Shown here: positions 40,749-48,458 of the stretch, one piece after another
How the letters are laid out: every line of letters begins with the position of its first letter
How positions within the stretch are numbered: the first letter of the stretch is position 1
DNA from: UBA12158 sp035562735
Lineage (GTDB): Bacteria; Patescibacteriota; Microgenomatia; UBA12405
Assembly (NCBI GenBank): GCA_035562735.1
Contig: DATMWB010000025.1
Location: 1-49,319, forward strand
Length of the DNA stretch: 49,319 nt
Direction: 5' to 3'
Made by a program: the position numbers and the translations under genes
The notes under the pieces: generated by a model
What the model saw: the letters and a program-made list of their open reading frames with translations, nothing else
Database searches by the model: none
What the model was told of the DNA's origin: nothing

Positions 40749-41624
40749 ATGAACCAAGAAAGGAAAAATATTTTAGTCCTTGGTGCCTCAGGTGGTGTTG
40801 GGGGTATGGTCTTAAGAGGTTTGCAAGATACCCATCAGTTCAATCTAACCGGTACTTATTTTCAACATCAAAAAAATGGACTAATTTATTGCGATATTAG
40901 AAATCCAGAAAATGTAAACAAAGTTATTGAATCCTCAAGTCCAAGTGCCATAATAAATTTTTCCGGTCTAGCTCAAGAAAAATTGTGCCAAGATAAACCC
41001 GAGTTAGCCTATGAAACCAATGTCATGGGTACTGAAAATCTCATTAAAGCTGCCTCAAAATACAGCATTCCCCTCCTTTATCCAGGAACCATCAATGAAT
41101 TATCTGGATACCAAGACGGCACCATTTGTACCGAAGATACAAAACCTCTTGCCAAAGACACCTCTATTTATGGAAAAACTAAAATTATCGCCAGACAAAA
41201 AGTGCTCGAACGCTGCACCTCGCCTACTGCTATTCCTGTCACCGATCTTGTTTTGGGCTCTGGATTTGGCTTCGTTGCTCTTGGTGAAAATAATGGCTAT
41301 TTCAGAATTAGGATTGATGCCACTCGGTTTCCTATTTACATCGAAGATTACTTAAAATACATTCAACTCTTTATCAGAGACCCTCAAAAATATAATGGTG
41401 TTTATCACCTCTTTAGTGAGGATTTCCAACAAGGCATTTTGCTTTCTGATTTAGCAAAAAAAGTCACTACTAGGTTTGCTTTAGCCAGTGAATATCAAGT
41501 AATCGAAGGCGCGACTGAATTTAAACCCCGAGATAATGTAAAAGCTCCCATACCAATCTACATCGATGCTGATGCAAAAAAGCTAGCTACTGAAAATCGA
41601 GTTTTTACATCTACTCGTCACTAA
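40749..41624 (+). CDS. NAD(P)-dependent sugar reductase, RmlD-like
   Basis: 291 aa extended SDR. ILVLGASGGVGGMVLRGL binds NAD(P); the catalytic pair is in SIYGKTKIIARQ (YxxxK); NFSGLAQEKLCQDKPE and TNVMGTENLIKAA match dTDP-4-dehydrorhamnose reductase-like proteins. Most likely it acts on a nucleotide-linked sugar for surface glycans; no rml genes neighbour it, so the substrate is open. Leaderless start. Confidence 0.75.
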   Translation: MNQERKNILVLGASGGVGGMVLRGLQDTHQFNLTGTYFQHQKNGLIYCDIRNPENVNKVIESSSPSAIINFSGLAQEKLCQDKPELAYETNVMGTENLIKAASKYSIPLLYPGTINELSGYQDGTICTEDTKPLAKDTSIYGKTKIIARQKVLERCTSPTAIPVTDLVLGSGFGFVALGENNGYFRIRIDATRFPIYIEDYLKYIQLFIRDPQKYNGVYHLFSEDFQQGILLSDLAKKVTTRFALASEYQVIEGATEFKPRDNVKAPIPIYIDADAKKLATENRVFTSTRH

Positions 41625-41638
41625 AGATATAATTACAC

Positions 41639-42520
41639 ATGACAAAAATAGTCTTTTTTGGCGCCTCATCATATTCCCTCTCAGTTTTAGAAAAATTAAC
41701 TCAAATTTCCAGCTTCAAACTGATTTCGGTTGTTTCAAAAATTGATAAAGCCTTTGGAAGGGATCAAAAAATCACTCCCAACCCCGTCGTCAAATATTGT
41801 CATGACCACAACCTCCCCCTTCTTCAAATCGAAGAATTTACTCCAGAAGTAAAAAACAAACTTCGCGATTTCAAAGCCGATATAGCCCTCTGTCTCGCCT
41901 TTGGACCACCCTTTTTTGATGAGGAAACCATCAATATTTTTCCGCTAAAAATAATCAACATCCATCCATCAACCCTCCCAAAGTACCGTGGTGCTACCCC
42001 CGGTCCTTGGCAAATTATTAATGGTGAGACAAAAAGTAGTGTCACTTTTTTTCAAATCGACCCCCTTCCCGACCATGGTCCTATCATCACCCAAATTTTT
42101 TTTGATATCACCCCGGTCGAAACCGCTGATTCCTTTTATCAAAAAGCATTTTCCATTGCCTCCTCCAATCTTCAGTCAGTTCTAGAATCTTATATTTCCT
42201 CTCCCGAATCTCTTCTTCCACAAGACCATTCTAAAAAAAGTTATTATCCAAAAATGTCAAAGGATGGGGCAAAAATAGATTGGTCTTGGAACGTAAATAA
42301 AATAGAAGCCTTTGTCAGAGCCCTAAGTCCATCACCAATTGCTTGGACTTTTGTGGAAAATATTAACCATGACATTTTTAGAATGAAAATATTTTCTGCA
42401 AAACTAGGTCAAAACAAAACTGAACTCATACCAATTATTGTCCAAATTGAGGGAAAAAATAAAACTAGTTGGAGTGAAATAGAAAAATATTATTCTATTA
42501 TCACAAAAAATAATATATAA
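41639..42520 (+). CDS. fmt: Methionyl-tRNA formyltransferase
   Basis: 293 aa. The hallmark loop INIHPSTLPKYRGATPGPW carries the catalytic His; the Asn of the catalytic triad is less clear than usual, since the usual SLLP stretch reads STLP. DPLPDHGPII supplies the Asp, and YYPKMSKDGAKIDWSW opens the C-terminal OB-fold region, which is shorter than in E. coli. It formylates initiator Met-tRNA. TATAAT at 41628-41633 ends 5 nt before the ATG and overlaps the end of the previous gene. Confidence 0.88.
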   Translation: MTKIVFFGASSYSLSVLEKLTQISSFKLISVVSKIDKAFGRDQKITPNPVVKYCHDHNLPLLQIEEFTPEVKNKLRDFKADIALCLAFGPPFFDEETINIFPLKIINIHPSTLPKYRGATPGPWQIINGETKSSVTFFQIDPLPDHGPIITQIFFDITPVETADSFYQKAFSIASSNLQSVLESYISSPESLLPQDHSKKSYYPKMSKDGAKIDWSWNVNKIEAFVRALSPSPIAWTFVENINHDIFRMKIFSAKLGQNKTELIPIIVQIEGKNKTSWSEIEKYYSIITKNNI

Positions 42521-42686
42521 ATAATACCTATAAATAGGAATATTTATATATAGAGTTTTTTGAAAAAAATATATATATTTATGATTTTTTAATCTAAAAC
42601 ATCATAAATTTATCGCATAATCAGGGACATTTTTGTTTGACAAAAAATTTAAAATCCTTTTTAATTTTAATAAAGGAGGAACAAAC

Positions 42687-42815
42687 ATGCCCGTAAAAAA
42701 AGCAAAAAAACCTGTCAAAAAAGTCGTTAAGAAAAAAGTTGCTAAGAAAGCAGTCAAAAAAGTAGCTAAGAAAAAAACTGCTAAAAAAGTTGCTAAGAAA
42801 AAAGCTAAAAAATAG
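42687..42815 (+). CDS. Lys/Ala/Val-rich basic protein (histone H1-like)
   Basis: 42 aa made of KKVAKK and KKAVKK repeats, over half Lys. Like the C-terminal tails of bacterial H1-like proteins, it should bind DNA or RNA non-specifically. The frame is open upstream, but the ATG at 42687 has AAAGGAGG 7 nt before it and is chosen. A terminator follows at once. The strong ribosome site and monocistronic layout suggest high expression. Confidence 0.8.
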   Translation: MPVKKAKKPVKKVVKKKVAKKAVKKVAKKKTAKKVAKKKAKK

Positions 42816-42835
42816 TTTTTCTTTTCAATTAAAGA

Positions 42836-42864
42836 AACGGTGCTTATTTAAGTGCCGTTTTTTT
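42836..42864. terminator. Intrinsic terminator after the Lys-rich gene, overlapping the end of rpmB
   Basis: AACGGTGCTT/AAGTGCCGTT stem (two G-U pairs) with ATTT loop and a T-run (42858-42864). The rpmB stop (42844) lies inside it, so the two convergent genes share the element. Confidence 0.75.
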
Positions 42865-43044
42865 AATTTCGCCTTTCATTTTCTTCAAGCATTTACTACA
42901 ATACACTCCGCTGATTTTAGCCGAACCAACATTTAGGGTTACCTTTTGTACATTCGCCTTAAAAGTTCTTGAAGTTCTATTTTGAGCGTGGGAACGATTG
43001 CGTCCAATTGCTGTTCCTTTACCGCATAAACTACATTTAGTCAT
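42844..43044 (-). CDS. rpmB: Ribosomal protein bL28
   Basis: 66 aa. MTKCSLCGKGTAIGRNRSHA is the family start (CxxC zinc-type), with VQKVTLNVGSAKISGVYCSK completing the second CxxC. The frame is open to 43128, but the extension is not L28. ATG at 43044 is 7 nt from TATAGT on the minus strand (43052-43057), so it is leaderless. Divergent from the site-2 protease gene. Confidence 0.95.
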   Translation of the reverse strand: MTKCSLCGKGTAIGRNRSHAQNRTSRTFKANVQKVTLNVGSAKISGVYCSKCLKKMKGEIKKTALK

Positions 43045-43081
43045 AGGGTATACTATATCAAAACAAGACCTCGATTTAAAT

Positions 43082-43630
43082 ATGGAAAACATAATTGTCC
43101 TTATATCACTTTTAATTGCTATAACCATTCATGAATTTTTTCATGCTCTTGCTGCCGATAAATTGGGTGACCCAACCCCCCGAGCTTATGGCCGTCTTAC
43201 TCTTAACCCCTTAGCCCACCTCGACTTGCTCGGAACTCTAATGATGTTTATAGCCCATTTTGGCTGGGGAAAGCCAGTTCCGATTGATCCTTATAATTTT
43301 AGACATCCCCGTCGCGATGAAATAATTGTCTCCCTTGCAGGTCCGCTAAGTAATTTTCTGTTAGCCATAATTTTTTCGCGTTTCCCAGGTTCCCTAGCAT
43401 ACATCCTTACTTACACCAACCTTTATCTGGGCATTTTTAACCTCTTTCCAATACCGCCACTTGACGGTTCCAAAATTCTTTTAAACCTTCTCCCGCAGGA
43501 AACTTCCATCAATATTGAACATGCCTTCGAACGTTACGGCTTTATACTAATTGCCCTACTTATTGTCTCTGGCCTTCTTACTCGTATTCTTAACCCTATT
43601 TTTTCTTTCGGGCTTCATCTTCTTTATTAG
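43082..43630 (+). CDS. Site-2 protease family (M50) membrane metallopeptidase
   Basis: About 182 aa with five to six membrane helices. HEFFHALAADKLGDPTPRAYG carries the HExxH zinc site (H17, H21) and its C-terminal partner is NLFPIPPLDGSK (Asp near 136). It lacks a PDZ domain, so it is the compact type. It may cut membrane-bound substrates within the bilayer. Start ATG at 43082; the frame extends upstream to 42998 inside rpmB. Convergent with DUF1858, 35-bp overlap. Confidence 0.88.
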   Translation: MENIIVLISLLIAITIHEFFHALAADKLGDPTPRAYGRLTLNPLAHLDLLGTLMMFIAHFGWGKPVPIDPYNFRHPRRDEIIVSLAGPLSNFLLAIIFSRFPGSLAYILTYTNLYLGIFNLFPIPPLDGSKILLNLLPQETSINIEHAFERYGFILIALLIVSGLLTRILNPIFSFGLHLLY

Positions 43631-43850
43631 CCGATTTATTTAAGTCTTCAACCATTTTTACAATCTCGCCCCGACACATCCCATGTGCCGCTGCACCCTC
43701 AGATATAGTCTCCATCGCCGATAAACTACAACCAATACAATGAAAACTGTACTTTGTCATCAGCTTTTCAGCGGCTTTCGGATATCTTTCCACAATCTCC
43801 ATAATAAGAGTATTTTTGGTTATCTTTTGTTTTATTTTTTTATCTACCAT
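43596..43850 (-). CDS. DUF1858 redox-disulfide domain protein
   Basis: 84 aa. KNTLIMEIVERYPKAAEKLM, then YSFHCIGCSLSAMETISEGA, is the DUF1858 core with a CxxC, often attached to hybrid cluster protein or Fe-S systems. It is 45 bp downstream of the IscR-like gene on the same strand. A role in redox or iron-sulfur chemistry is plausible but unproved. Repeat-derived sequence (43860-43887) fills the gap. Confidence 0.85.
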   Translation of the reverse strand: MVDKKIKQKITKNTLIMEIVERYPKAAEKLMTKYSFHCIGCSLSAMETISEGAAAHGMCRGEIVKMVEDLNKSANKEDEARKKK

Positions 43851-43895
43851 TTTTTCAAGTTTCTAGAACCTAATCTCTAGTTTCTATTTATAAAT

Positions 43896-44285
43896 TTATA
43901 TCTCGCTCAATTTTACCTTTTTTAACTCCAAATACCAACTTTTCTCAACCTTCTCCCAAATCTTTTTTAAACTACAATTGTCTACTCTAATACACCCCCT
44001 ACCACCCAAGCAATTTACTATTGGCTTATTCTCATCTAAGGCTTCAAGTAAGTCAAAAAGAGATTTTTTTTCCCACTGAGACTTCAATCTATATCCGCCA
44101 CTCTTCCCTTCTCGTGACTCTATCAAACCATTTGCCTTCAACAAGGATGCCAACTGACCTAAAAATCTATACGGTAAACGCAATTTTTTTGCAGCCTCAG
44201 TCAATGAAATATTTTTACCCTTGTTTCGCGACAAAAATGATAAAAACACAATACTGTACTCAACTTTTTTTGAAACTGTAATCAT
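43896..44285 (-). CDS. Rrf2/IscR-family transcriptional regulator
   Basis: 129 aa winged helix: SLTEAAKKLRLPYRFLGQLA is the recognition region, and EGKSGGYRL the wing. C92, C98 and C104 (NCLGGRGCIRVDNCS) match the spacing and even the numbering of E. coli IscR, which binds a [2Fe-2S] cluster. iscU/iscS are 2 kb away, so it may tune cluster assembly. A palindrome upstream (44299-44313) is a likely operator. Confidence 0.9.
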   Translation of the reverse strand: MITVSKKVEYSIVFLSFLSRNKGKNISLTEAAKKLRLPYRFLGQLASLLKANGLIESREGKSGGYRLKSQWEKKSLFDLLEALDENKPIVNCLGGRGCIRVDNCSLKKIWEKVEKSWYLELKKVKLSEI

Positions 44286-44298
44286 AGTTTTTCAAAAA

Positions 44299-44313
44299 TA
44301 CAAAACTTTTGTA
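44299..44313. promoter_or_regulatory. Palindrome TACAAAA-C-TTTTGTA upstream of the Rrf2 gene
   Basis: A perfect 7-bp inverted repeat with a 1-nt centre, 14 bp before the Rrf2 start. A good candidate for autoregulation. Confidence 0.45.
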
Positions 44314-44362
44314 CTTCGATGTTATTTCAAGATATAAATAGTTATTTTTCAGTGCGAAAAAT

Positions 44363-44393
44363 CATCAAGTATTTTTTGTCTTGATGTTATAAT
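44363..44393 (+). promoter_or_regulatory. Promoter with inverted repeat CATCAAG-N10-CTTGATG
   Basis: TGTTATAAT (44385-44393) is an extended -10. A 7-bp inverted repeat (44363-44386) covers the -35 region. On the minus strand the same hairpin is followed by ATTTTT and could be a weak terminator. Confidence 0.45.
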
Positions 44394-44396
44394 TAT

Positions 44397-44646
44397 ACAA
44401 CCTGCTGAAAGCGATCTTTGAGAAGGTGTTTTTTCTAGCTAACCTAATATAAAGGAGGATGTTTGTTAGTATCGGCTTTGCCTTTATTAACTAGTTCTCC
44501 CCACGTTTTTTCTAGCGTGGAAAAGCCACTATCGAAGCCCTCACTTTTGGCAGGCCATTTTATTTTCTCTTCTTTAGATAAAATTTCAAGCCTCAGGCGA
44601 CGAAATTTTGCCTAAAGACAAGACATCGAGTAATCTCGATGCAGTT
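44397..44646 (+). ncRNA. Candidate structured non-coding RNA (~250 nt)
   Basis: The 359-bp gap between the Rrf2 and glycosyltransferase genes has no convincing gene. Downstream of an extended -10 it can fold: 5'/3' closing pair CTGC (44402-44405) with GCAG (44641-44644); TAGT..GGCTTT (44467-44479) with AAAGCC..ACTA (44522-44531), enclosing CCACG-N10-CGTGG (44501-44520); a long hairpin 44572-44617 with paired CTTTAG/CTAAAG and AAAATTTC/GAAATTTT; and CATCGAG-TAAT-CTCGATG (44624-44641). Not tmRNA, RNase P or SRP RNA by motif. A TTG frame (44463-44613, 50 codons) with AAAGGAGG is a weaker alternative. Confidence 0.5.
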
Positions 44647-45784
44647 ACAATAATTCCTCTTTTACCCTTTCCCAAATCTTCTTCATCGTCATCTGATTAT
44701 TTTTCGCTTCTTTACGTATACTTTCTATATACATCTTTTCATAATATTTTGGCTTTTTTAGATACTCCGACAAAAATTGAGCTGCCTCTCCAGGTCTTTC
44801 TCTGACCCATCCAAGCTTCTTCTTTTTTATAATTTCAATATTTCCATCTTCCTGACCACCAATATGGGTTATTGCCACCATTGGTCTTTCAGTGGCCACA
44901 ACATCAAACATAAAATTAGGTCCAGCTTTACCAAAGACGATATCCGAAGCCTTCAGCACCTCAGCCATATTTTCAATCCAACCTAGGTTCTTTACATATA
45001 TTTCCTTTCCCAGTTTCAATCTCTCCAGCAATCTCACATATTGCTCAATTGTCGAATGTAAAATTTTATCTGTACCCGTATTGAAAATAAATGCACATTT
45101 CGTTTCAATAGTCATTAGTGCTGGCAACAATCTTGTCAAAGAATTTGTTCCCAAGCTTCCCCCTCCTATAAATATTACTGGTCTATCATCTGTTATTCCT
45201 AATTTTTGCCTAGCAACTTTTCTATCTGTACTCTTGTACATCTCCCCTCTTACCCACCAGCCACATTTCAATATTTCTTCTTTTAATCCGTACTTTCTTG
45301 CCGCTTTCTCACCCACTTCATCATACACCAAGGTTAAATCTATCCCTGGAACCACTGTTGCTGGAGTTATTGTCCACGGGTCTGCAATAACTGACCATAA
45401 CTTAAAATTTACATTTTCATTCTTTCTCCACAGCTGTAATGAATGACTGTGAAACCAATAACAGGAAATAACCAAGTCTGGTTTATACCCAGACACCACC
45501 TTTTTTATTCTTGGTAAATTCAATTCTGATAATCTGTGTACTATTGCCCTCAGCCTTTTATCCTCCGACAACCTAGTCATCAACCTATTTGATTTTGGAA
45601 AAAAACGATACATAAAAGTATATAAATCATTTGACATCCCTACTTCAGCTTTAATTTCAACATACTTTACTTCAATTCCACCCTCTTTTTCCTTTTCTTT
45701 TAAAGCCCCAAAAATTGCTTTAGCAATTGATCTGTGGCCCCAAGGTAAATTGTCAGTCAACACCAATATTTTCTTTTTTATCAT
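44645..45784 (-). CDS. GT-B glycosyltransferase, MGDG synthase/UgtP-like
   Basis: 379 aa. The N-terminus (ILVLTDNLPWGHRSIAKAI) is that of MGDG_synth proteins, and the second half is a GT28-type domain: VIFIGGGSLGTNS, FGKAGPNFMFDVVATERPMV, and IGGQEDGN. Such enzymes add glucose or galactose to diacylglycerol. Glycolipid synthesis would be sensible for a CPR cell with few lipids of its own; the sugar and acceptor are not shown. Confidence 0.82.
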   Translation of the reverse strand: MIKKKILVLTDNLPWGHRSIAKAIFGALKEKEKEGGIEVKYVEIKAEVGMSNDLYTFMYRFFPKSNRLMTRLSEDKRLRAIVHRLSELNLPRIKKVVSGYKPDLVISCYWFHSHSLQLWRKNENVNFKLWSVIADPWTITPATVVPGIDLTLVYDEVGEKAARKYGLKEEILKCGWWVRGEMYKSTDRKVARQKLGITDDRPVIFIGGGSLGTNSLTRLLPALMTIETKCAFIFNTGTDKILHSTIEQYVRLLERLKLGKEIYVKNLGWIENMAEVLKASDIVFGKAGPNFMFDVVATERPMVAITHIGGQEDGNIEIIKKKKLGWVRERPGEAAQFLSEYLKKPKYYEKMYIESIRKEAKNNQMTMKKIWERVKEELL

Positions 45785-45861
45785 TTTTAGATATCTATAT
45801 CTTATCAGGAACTCGATTTTGATATAATTCCCTAGTTATCTGCCTGATAACAATATTTTTT

Positions 45862-45934
45862 GCCTGAATAGCTCAGTTGGTAGAGCAGCTGTTTTGTAAA
45901 CAGCAGGTCGTCAGTCCGAGTCTGACTTCAGGCT
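45862..45934 (+). tRNA. tRNA-Thr (TGT)
   Basis: Acceptor GCCTGAA pairs with TTCAGGC; D-arm GCTC-AGTTGGTA-GAGC; anticodon loop TTTGTAA (anticodon TGT); T-arm GTCAG-TCCGAGT-CTGAC. No CCA encoded. Confidence 0.93.
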
Positions 45935-46161
45935 CATTCAATCTTCAAATTTTCTCTCGCCAAAAATTCCGGTAAATAACTTACATCAACCACCGATCGA
46001 CCATCCACCCCATTCTTTGCTATTTCAACCAACAGTTCATTAATTCTTTTTTGGGAAATTCTGCCAAAGTAAATTACATATGCCTGTTTAGACACCGTAT
46101 CCACGATTTCACATGAAACAACTTTCTGCTTTTCTATAACTGCAATTTTATCAAAAAGAGC
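45934..46161 (-). CDS. Open frame continuing after the iscU TAG, unknown
   Basis: 75 codons directly follow the iscU stop in the same frame with no further stop until TGA at 45934-45936. It contains VSCEIVDTVSKQAYVIYFG and RISQKRINELLVEIAKNGVD, and looks like real protein. No ATG; the first GTG would leave about 46 residues, and AUU or readthrough of TAG are alternatives. It may be a domain split from IscU by a stop, or a gene with a non-standard start. It ends at the tRNA-Thr boundary. Confidence 0.45.
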   Translation of the reverse strand, partial: ALFDKIAVIEKQKVVSCEIVDTVSKQAYVIYFGRISQKRINELLVEIAKNGVDGRSVVDVSYLPEFLARENLKIE

Positions 46162-46629
46162 CTAGTGCGCCAGTCCCTGTTCTTCCATTTTTTGCAAAGT
46201 TATCATTCTCAAATGCCTTTTTTCCAAAAAATCCGGAATTTCACTCTTACTCTTTTTCAAAAAATCATAAATTGCTTCGTTGAGTGCATCCACTGATAAA
46301 AGGGAACAATGAATTTTAATTGGCGGCAATCCATCAAGAGAATCAATAACATCCTTATTTGTCATCGCTAAAGCTTGTTCTATCGTCTTACCTTTTACCA
46401 AGTCCGTAATAATACTACTTGTGGCAATAGCTGCCGCACATCCATAAGTCTCAAATTTCACATCACTAACTACATTTTTATCAACTTTTATATAAAGTTT
46501 CATTACATCTCCACATGACAAATTTCCCACTTCACCAACACCGTCAGCATCTTTAATTTTACCTAAATTATGTGGTTTTCTAAAATGAGCTAATACTTTT
46601 TTTGAATAGGAAAATTGTTTTCTTATCAT
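46162..46629 (-). CDS. iscU: Fe-S cluster scaffold protein IscU/NifU-N
   Basis: 155 aa. LSCGDVMKLYIKVD (C39 with D41), TYGCAAAIATSS (C64) and LPPIKIHCSLLS (C108) are the three cluster Cys and the chaperone-binding LPPxK motif. It assembles [2Fe-2S] from sulfur supplied by IscS, 21 bp upstream. The C-terminus (FLEKRHLRMITLQKMEE) is longer than in E. coli IscU. Confidence 0.95.
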   Translation of the reverse strand: MIRKQFSYSKKVLAHFRKPHNLGKIKDADGVGEVGNLSCGDVMKLYIKVDKNVVSDVKFETYGCAAAIATSSIITDLVKGKTIEQALAMTNKDVIDSLDGLPPIKIHCSLLSVDALNEAIYDFLKKSKSEIPDFLEKRHLRMITLQKMEEQGLAH

Positions 46630-46650
46630 AATTATTTTTACCTTGTTTTA

Positions 46651-47814
46651 TCAAAGGGTCTTAAAAGGTGACATTTTGCGCATTTTTTTAAGCACAACTG
46701 GTAATGTTTTTAACATATAATTGATTTCTGACTCAGTAGTATATCTACCCAAGCTAAAACGCAATGAGCCATGAGCTTCTGGTGAACTTAACCCCATGGC
46801 TAGCAAAACATGGCTGGGCTCCAAATTGTTTGAAGAACATGCAGAACCGGTCGAACACATAATTCCCCTATTACTTAATTCCATTAGAATAGATTCTCCC
46901 TCAACCCTCTCAAAAGAAATATTTACATTGTTTGACAGCCTTCTTTTCTCATCGCCATTTAACCAACAATCATTAATTGTAGATAAAATTCCTTTGATTA
47001 ATTTATCGCGAAGTTTTGTCAACCTCTCATTCTCAGCTTTCATATTTTTAACACACAACTCAACGGCCTTTCCCATACCCACAATTGCCGGCACGTTTAC
47101 TGTCGAGGATCGAAGATTACCTTCATGTCCACCTCCATGCATAATTGGATTTATCTTAATTCCATCACGGACATATAAAATTGCTACTCCCTTAGGTCCA
47201 TAGATTTTATGAGAGGAAGCAGTCAATAAATCAATTTTCATATCCTTCACATCAATTACCACCTTTCCAAAACTTTGCGAAGCGTCGGTGTGAAAGTAAA
47301 CTCCTCTATCTCGACACAATTCACCTATTTTTTTTATATCCTGAATTGTCCCCATTTCATTACTTCCATGAATTATGGAAACCACCAAAGTATCATCATC
47401 AATTTCCATTTTTAACTCCTCAAAATCAACAAAACCTTTTTTATCGACCGAAAGCATCACCACCTTATACCCCTTTCCTCTAAGCCAAATTGCACTATTT
47501 CTCACACAATCATGTTCTATTGATGAAATAATCAATTTTCTTTTGTTTGGATTTGCCTCAACCAAACCTTTTAAGGCCAAATTATTACTTTCAGTGGCAC
47601 TGCCAGTAAACACAATCTCATCATCACTCGCATTCAAAGCTTTGGCAATTATTGTTCGAGATCTTTCTACAGCTTCGGATGATTTGAAACCATACTCATG
47701 TAACGACATCGAGTTTCCATAATTTTGATTAAAATAAGGCATCATCACCTTAACCACTCTTGGATCAACTGGAGTTGTCGCTGCATAGTCCAAATATATC
47801 TTTTGTTTTTTCAT
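46651..47814 (-). CDS. iscS: Cysteine desulfurase
   Basis: 387 aa PLP enzyme. The PLP Lys is K203 in SSHKIYGPKG; H101 (SIEHDCVRNS) and the sulfur-carrying C326 in STGSACSS match IscS positions. GGGHEGNLRSSTVNVPAIVG is typical of the group. It passes sulfur from cysteine to IscU. Same operon as iscU; the IscR-like regulator is 2.4 kb away. Confidence 0.96.
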   Translation of the reverse strand: MKKQKIYLDYAATTPVDPRVVKVMMPYFNQNYGNSMSLHEYGFKSSEAVERSRTIIAKALNASDDEIVFTGSATESNNLALKGLVEANPNKRKLIISSIEHDCVRNSAIWLRGKGYKVVMLSVDKKGFVDFEELKMEIDDDTLVVSIIHGSNEMGTIQDIKKIGELCRDRGVYFHTDASQSFGKVVIDVKDMKIDLLTASSHKIYGPKGVAILYVRDGIKINPIMHGGGHEGNLRSSTVNVPAIVGMGKAVELCVKNMKAENERLTKLRDKLIKGILSTINDCWLNGDEKRRLSNNVNISFERVEGESILMELSNRGIMCSTGSACSSNNLEPSHVLLAMGLSSPEAHGSLRFSLGRYTTESEINYMLKTLPVVLKKMRKMSPFKTL

Positions 47815-47901
47815 ACTACGACTAGTTTAGTAGGAGTTAATATTTTTAGCAAGCCCCCAAATAAAAATTCTGTGAATTTGAAAAGTACTCCTGTTTACTT
47901 G

Positions 47902-47974
47902 AGCCTGGAATGGAATTTGAATCCATGACCTTCCCCTTACCAAGGGGATGCTCTACCAACTGAGCTATCCAGGC
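47902..47974 (-). tRNA. tRNA-Thr (GGT)
   Basis: Acceptor GCCTGGA/TCCAGGC; D-arm GCTC-AGTTGGTA-GAGC; anticodon stem TCCCC/GGGGA with loop TTGGTAA (anticodon GGT); T-arm ATGGA-TTCAAAT-TCCAT. CCA not encoded. Together with TGT it covers most Thr codons. Confidence 0.93.
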
Positions 47975-48014
47975 ATTTACGGACTATATTTTACAATAAG
48001 ATTGTATATTTTGC

Positions 48015-48095
48015 GGAGGGTACAGGGGTCGAACCTGTTAGTCCTTACGGACACTAGTTTTCAAAACTAGCGCATTACCGTCCTGCCCACCCTCC
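48015..48095 (-). tRNA. tRNA-Ser (TGA)
   Basis: A class II tRNA: acceptor GGAGGGT/ACCCTCC, anticodon stem CTAGT/ACTAG with loop TTTGAAA (anticodon TGA), long variable arm (GTCCGTAAGGAC) and T-arm ACAGG-TTCGACC-CCTGT. Confidence 0.92.
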
Positions 48096-48159
48096 TTAAT
48101 TCTTCTGATTATATCAATTTGAATTAATTTTTGGCCTATTAATGTTATCCTTAATTACT

Positions 48160-48456
48160 ATGAATATTCAAATCACTGGCGACAACTTTGAACTCACAGA
48201 CAATGTTAAAAAATTAGTTGACGAAAAAGTCAACCAAAAACTTGAAAAATTCCTCATCACCTTTGCCCCTGAAATGAAAACAGCCATGTTGCGTATCGAA
48301 TACGATAAACTAAAAAATATTCATCTTCGCTTTGACATGCTTCTTCCAGGAAAAAAAGAAATATTCTCTGAAACAACACACAAATTTCTTGAATCTGCAC
48401 TCATCGACTTAGAAGATCAACTAGAAAAACAAATTAAAAAATATCGCGATCTCTAA
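48160..48456 (+). CDS. hpf: Ribosome hibernation-promoting factor, short form
   Basis: 98 aa. MNIQITGDNFELTDNVKKLV is the YfiA/HPF start, followed by KLEKFL, RIEYDK and the second helix (LESALIDLEDQLEKQIKKY). It is the short type without the C-terminal dimerisation domain. It binds the 30S decoding centre in stationary phase. The frame opens at 48142, but the ATG at 48160 fits the family start. Confidence 0.9.
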   Translation: MNIQITGDNFELTDNVKKLVDEKVNQKLEKFLITFAPEMKTAMLRIEYDKLKNIHLRFDMLLPGKKEIFSETTHKFLESALIDLEDQLEKQIKKYRDL

Positions 48457-48458
48457 AC

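Noticed and set aside
44463..44613. 50-codon TTG frame with AAAGGAGG inside the candidate RNA
   Set aside because: The ribosome site is only 4 nt from the TTG, the peptide has no recognisable pattern, and strong hairpins run through it. Kept only as an alternative.
44397..44646. Identification of the gap as tmRNA, RNase P or SRP RNA
   Set aside because: No tRNA-like end, no GAGGAAAGTCC-type core and no GGAAG-type SRP loop could be found on either strand.
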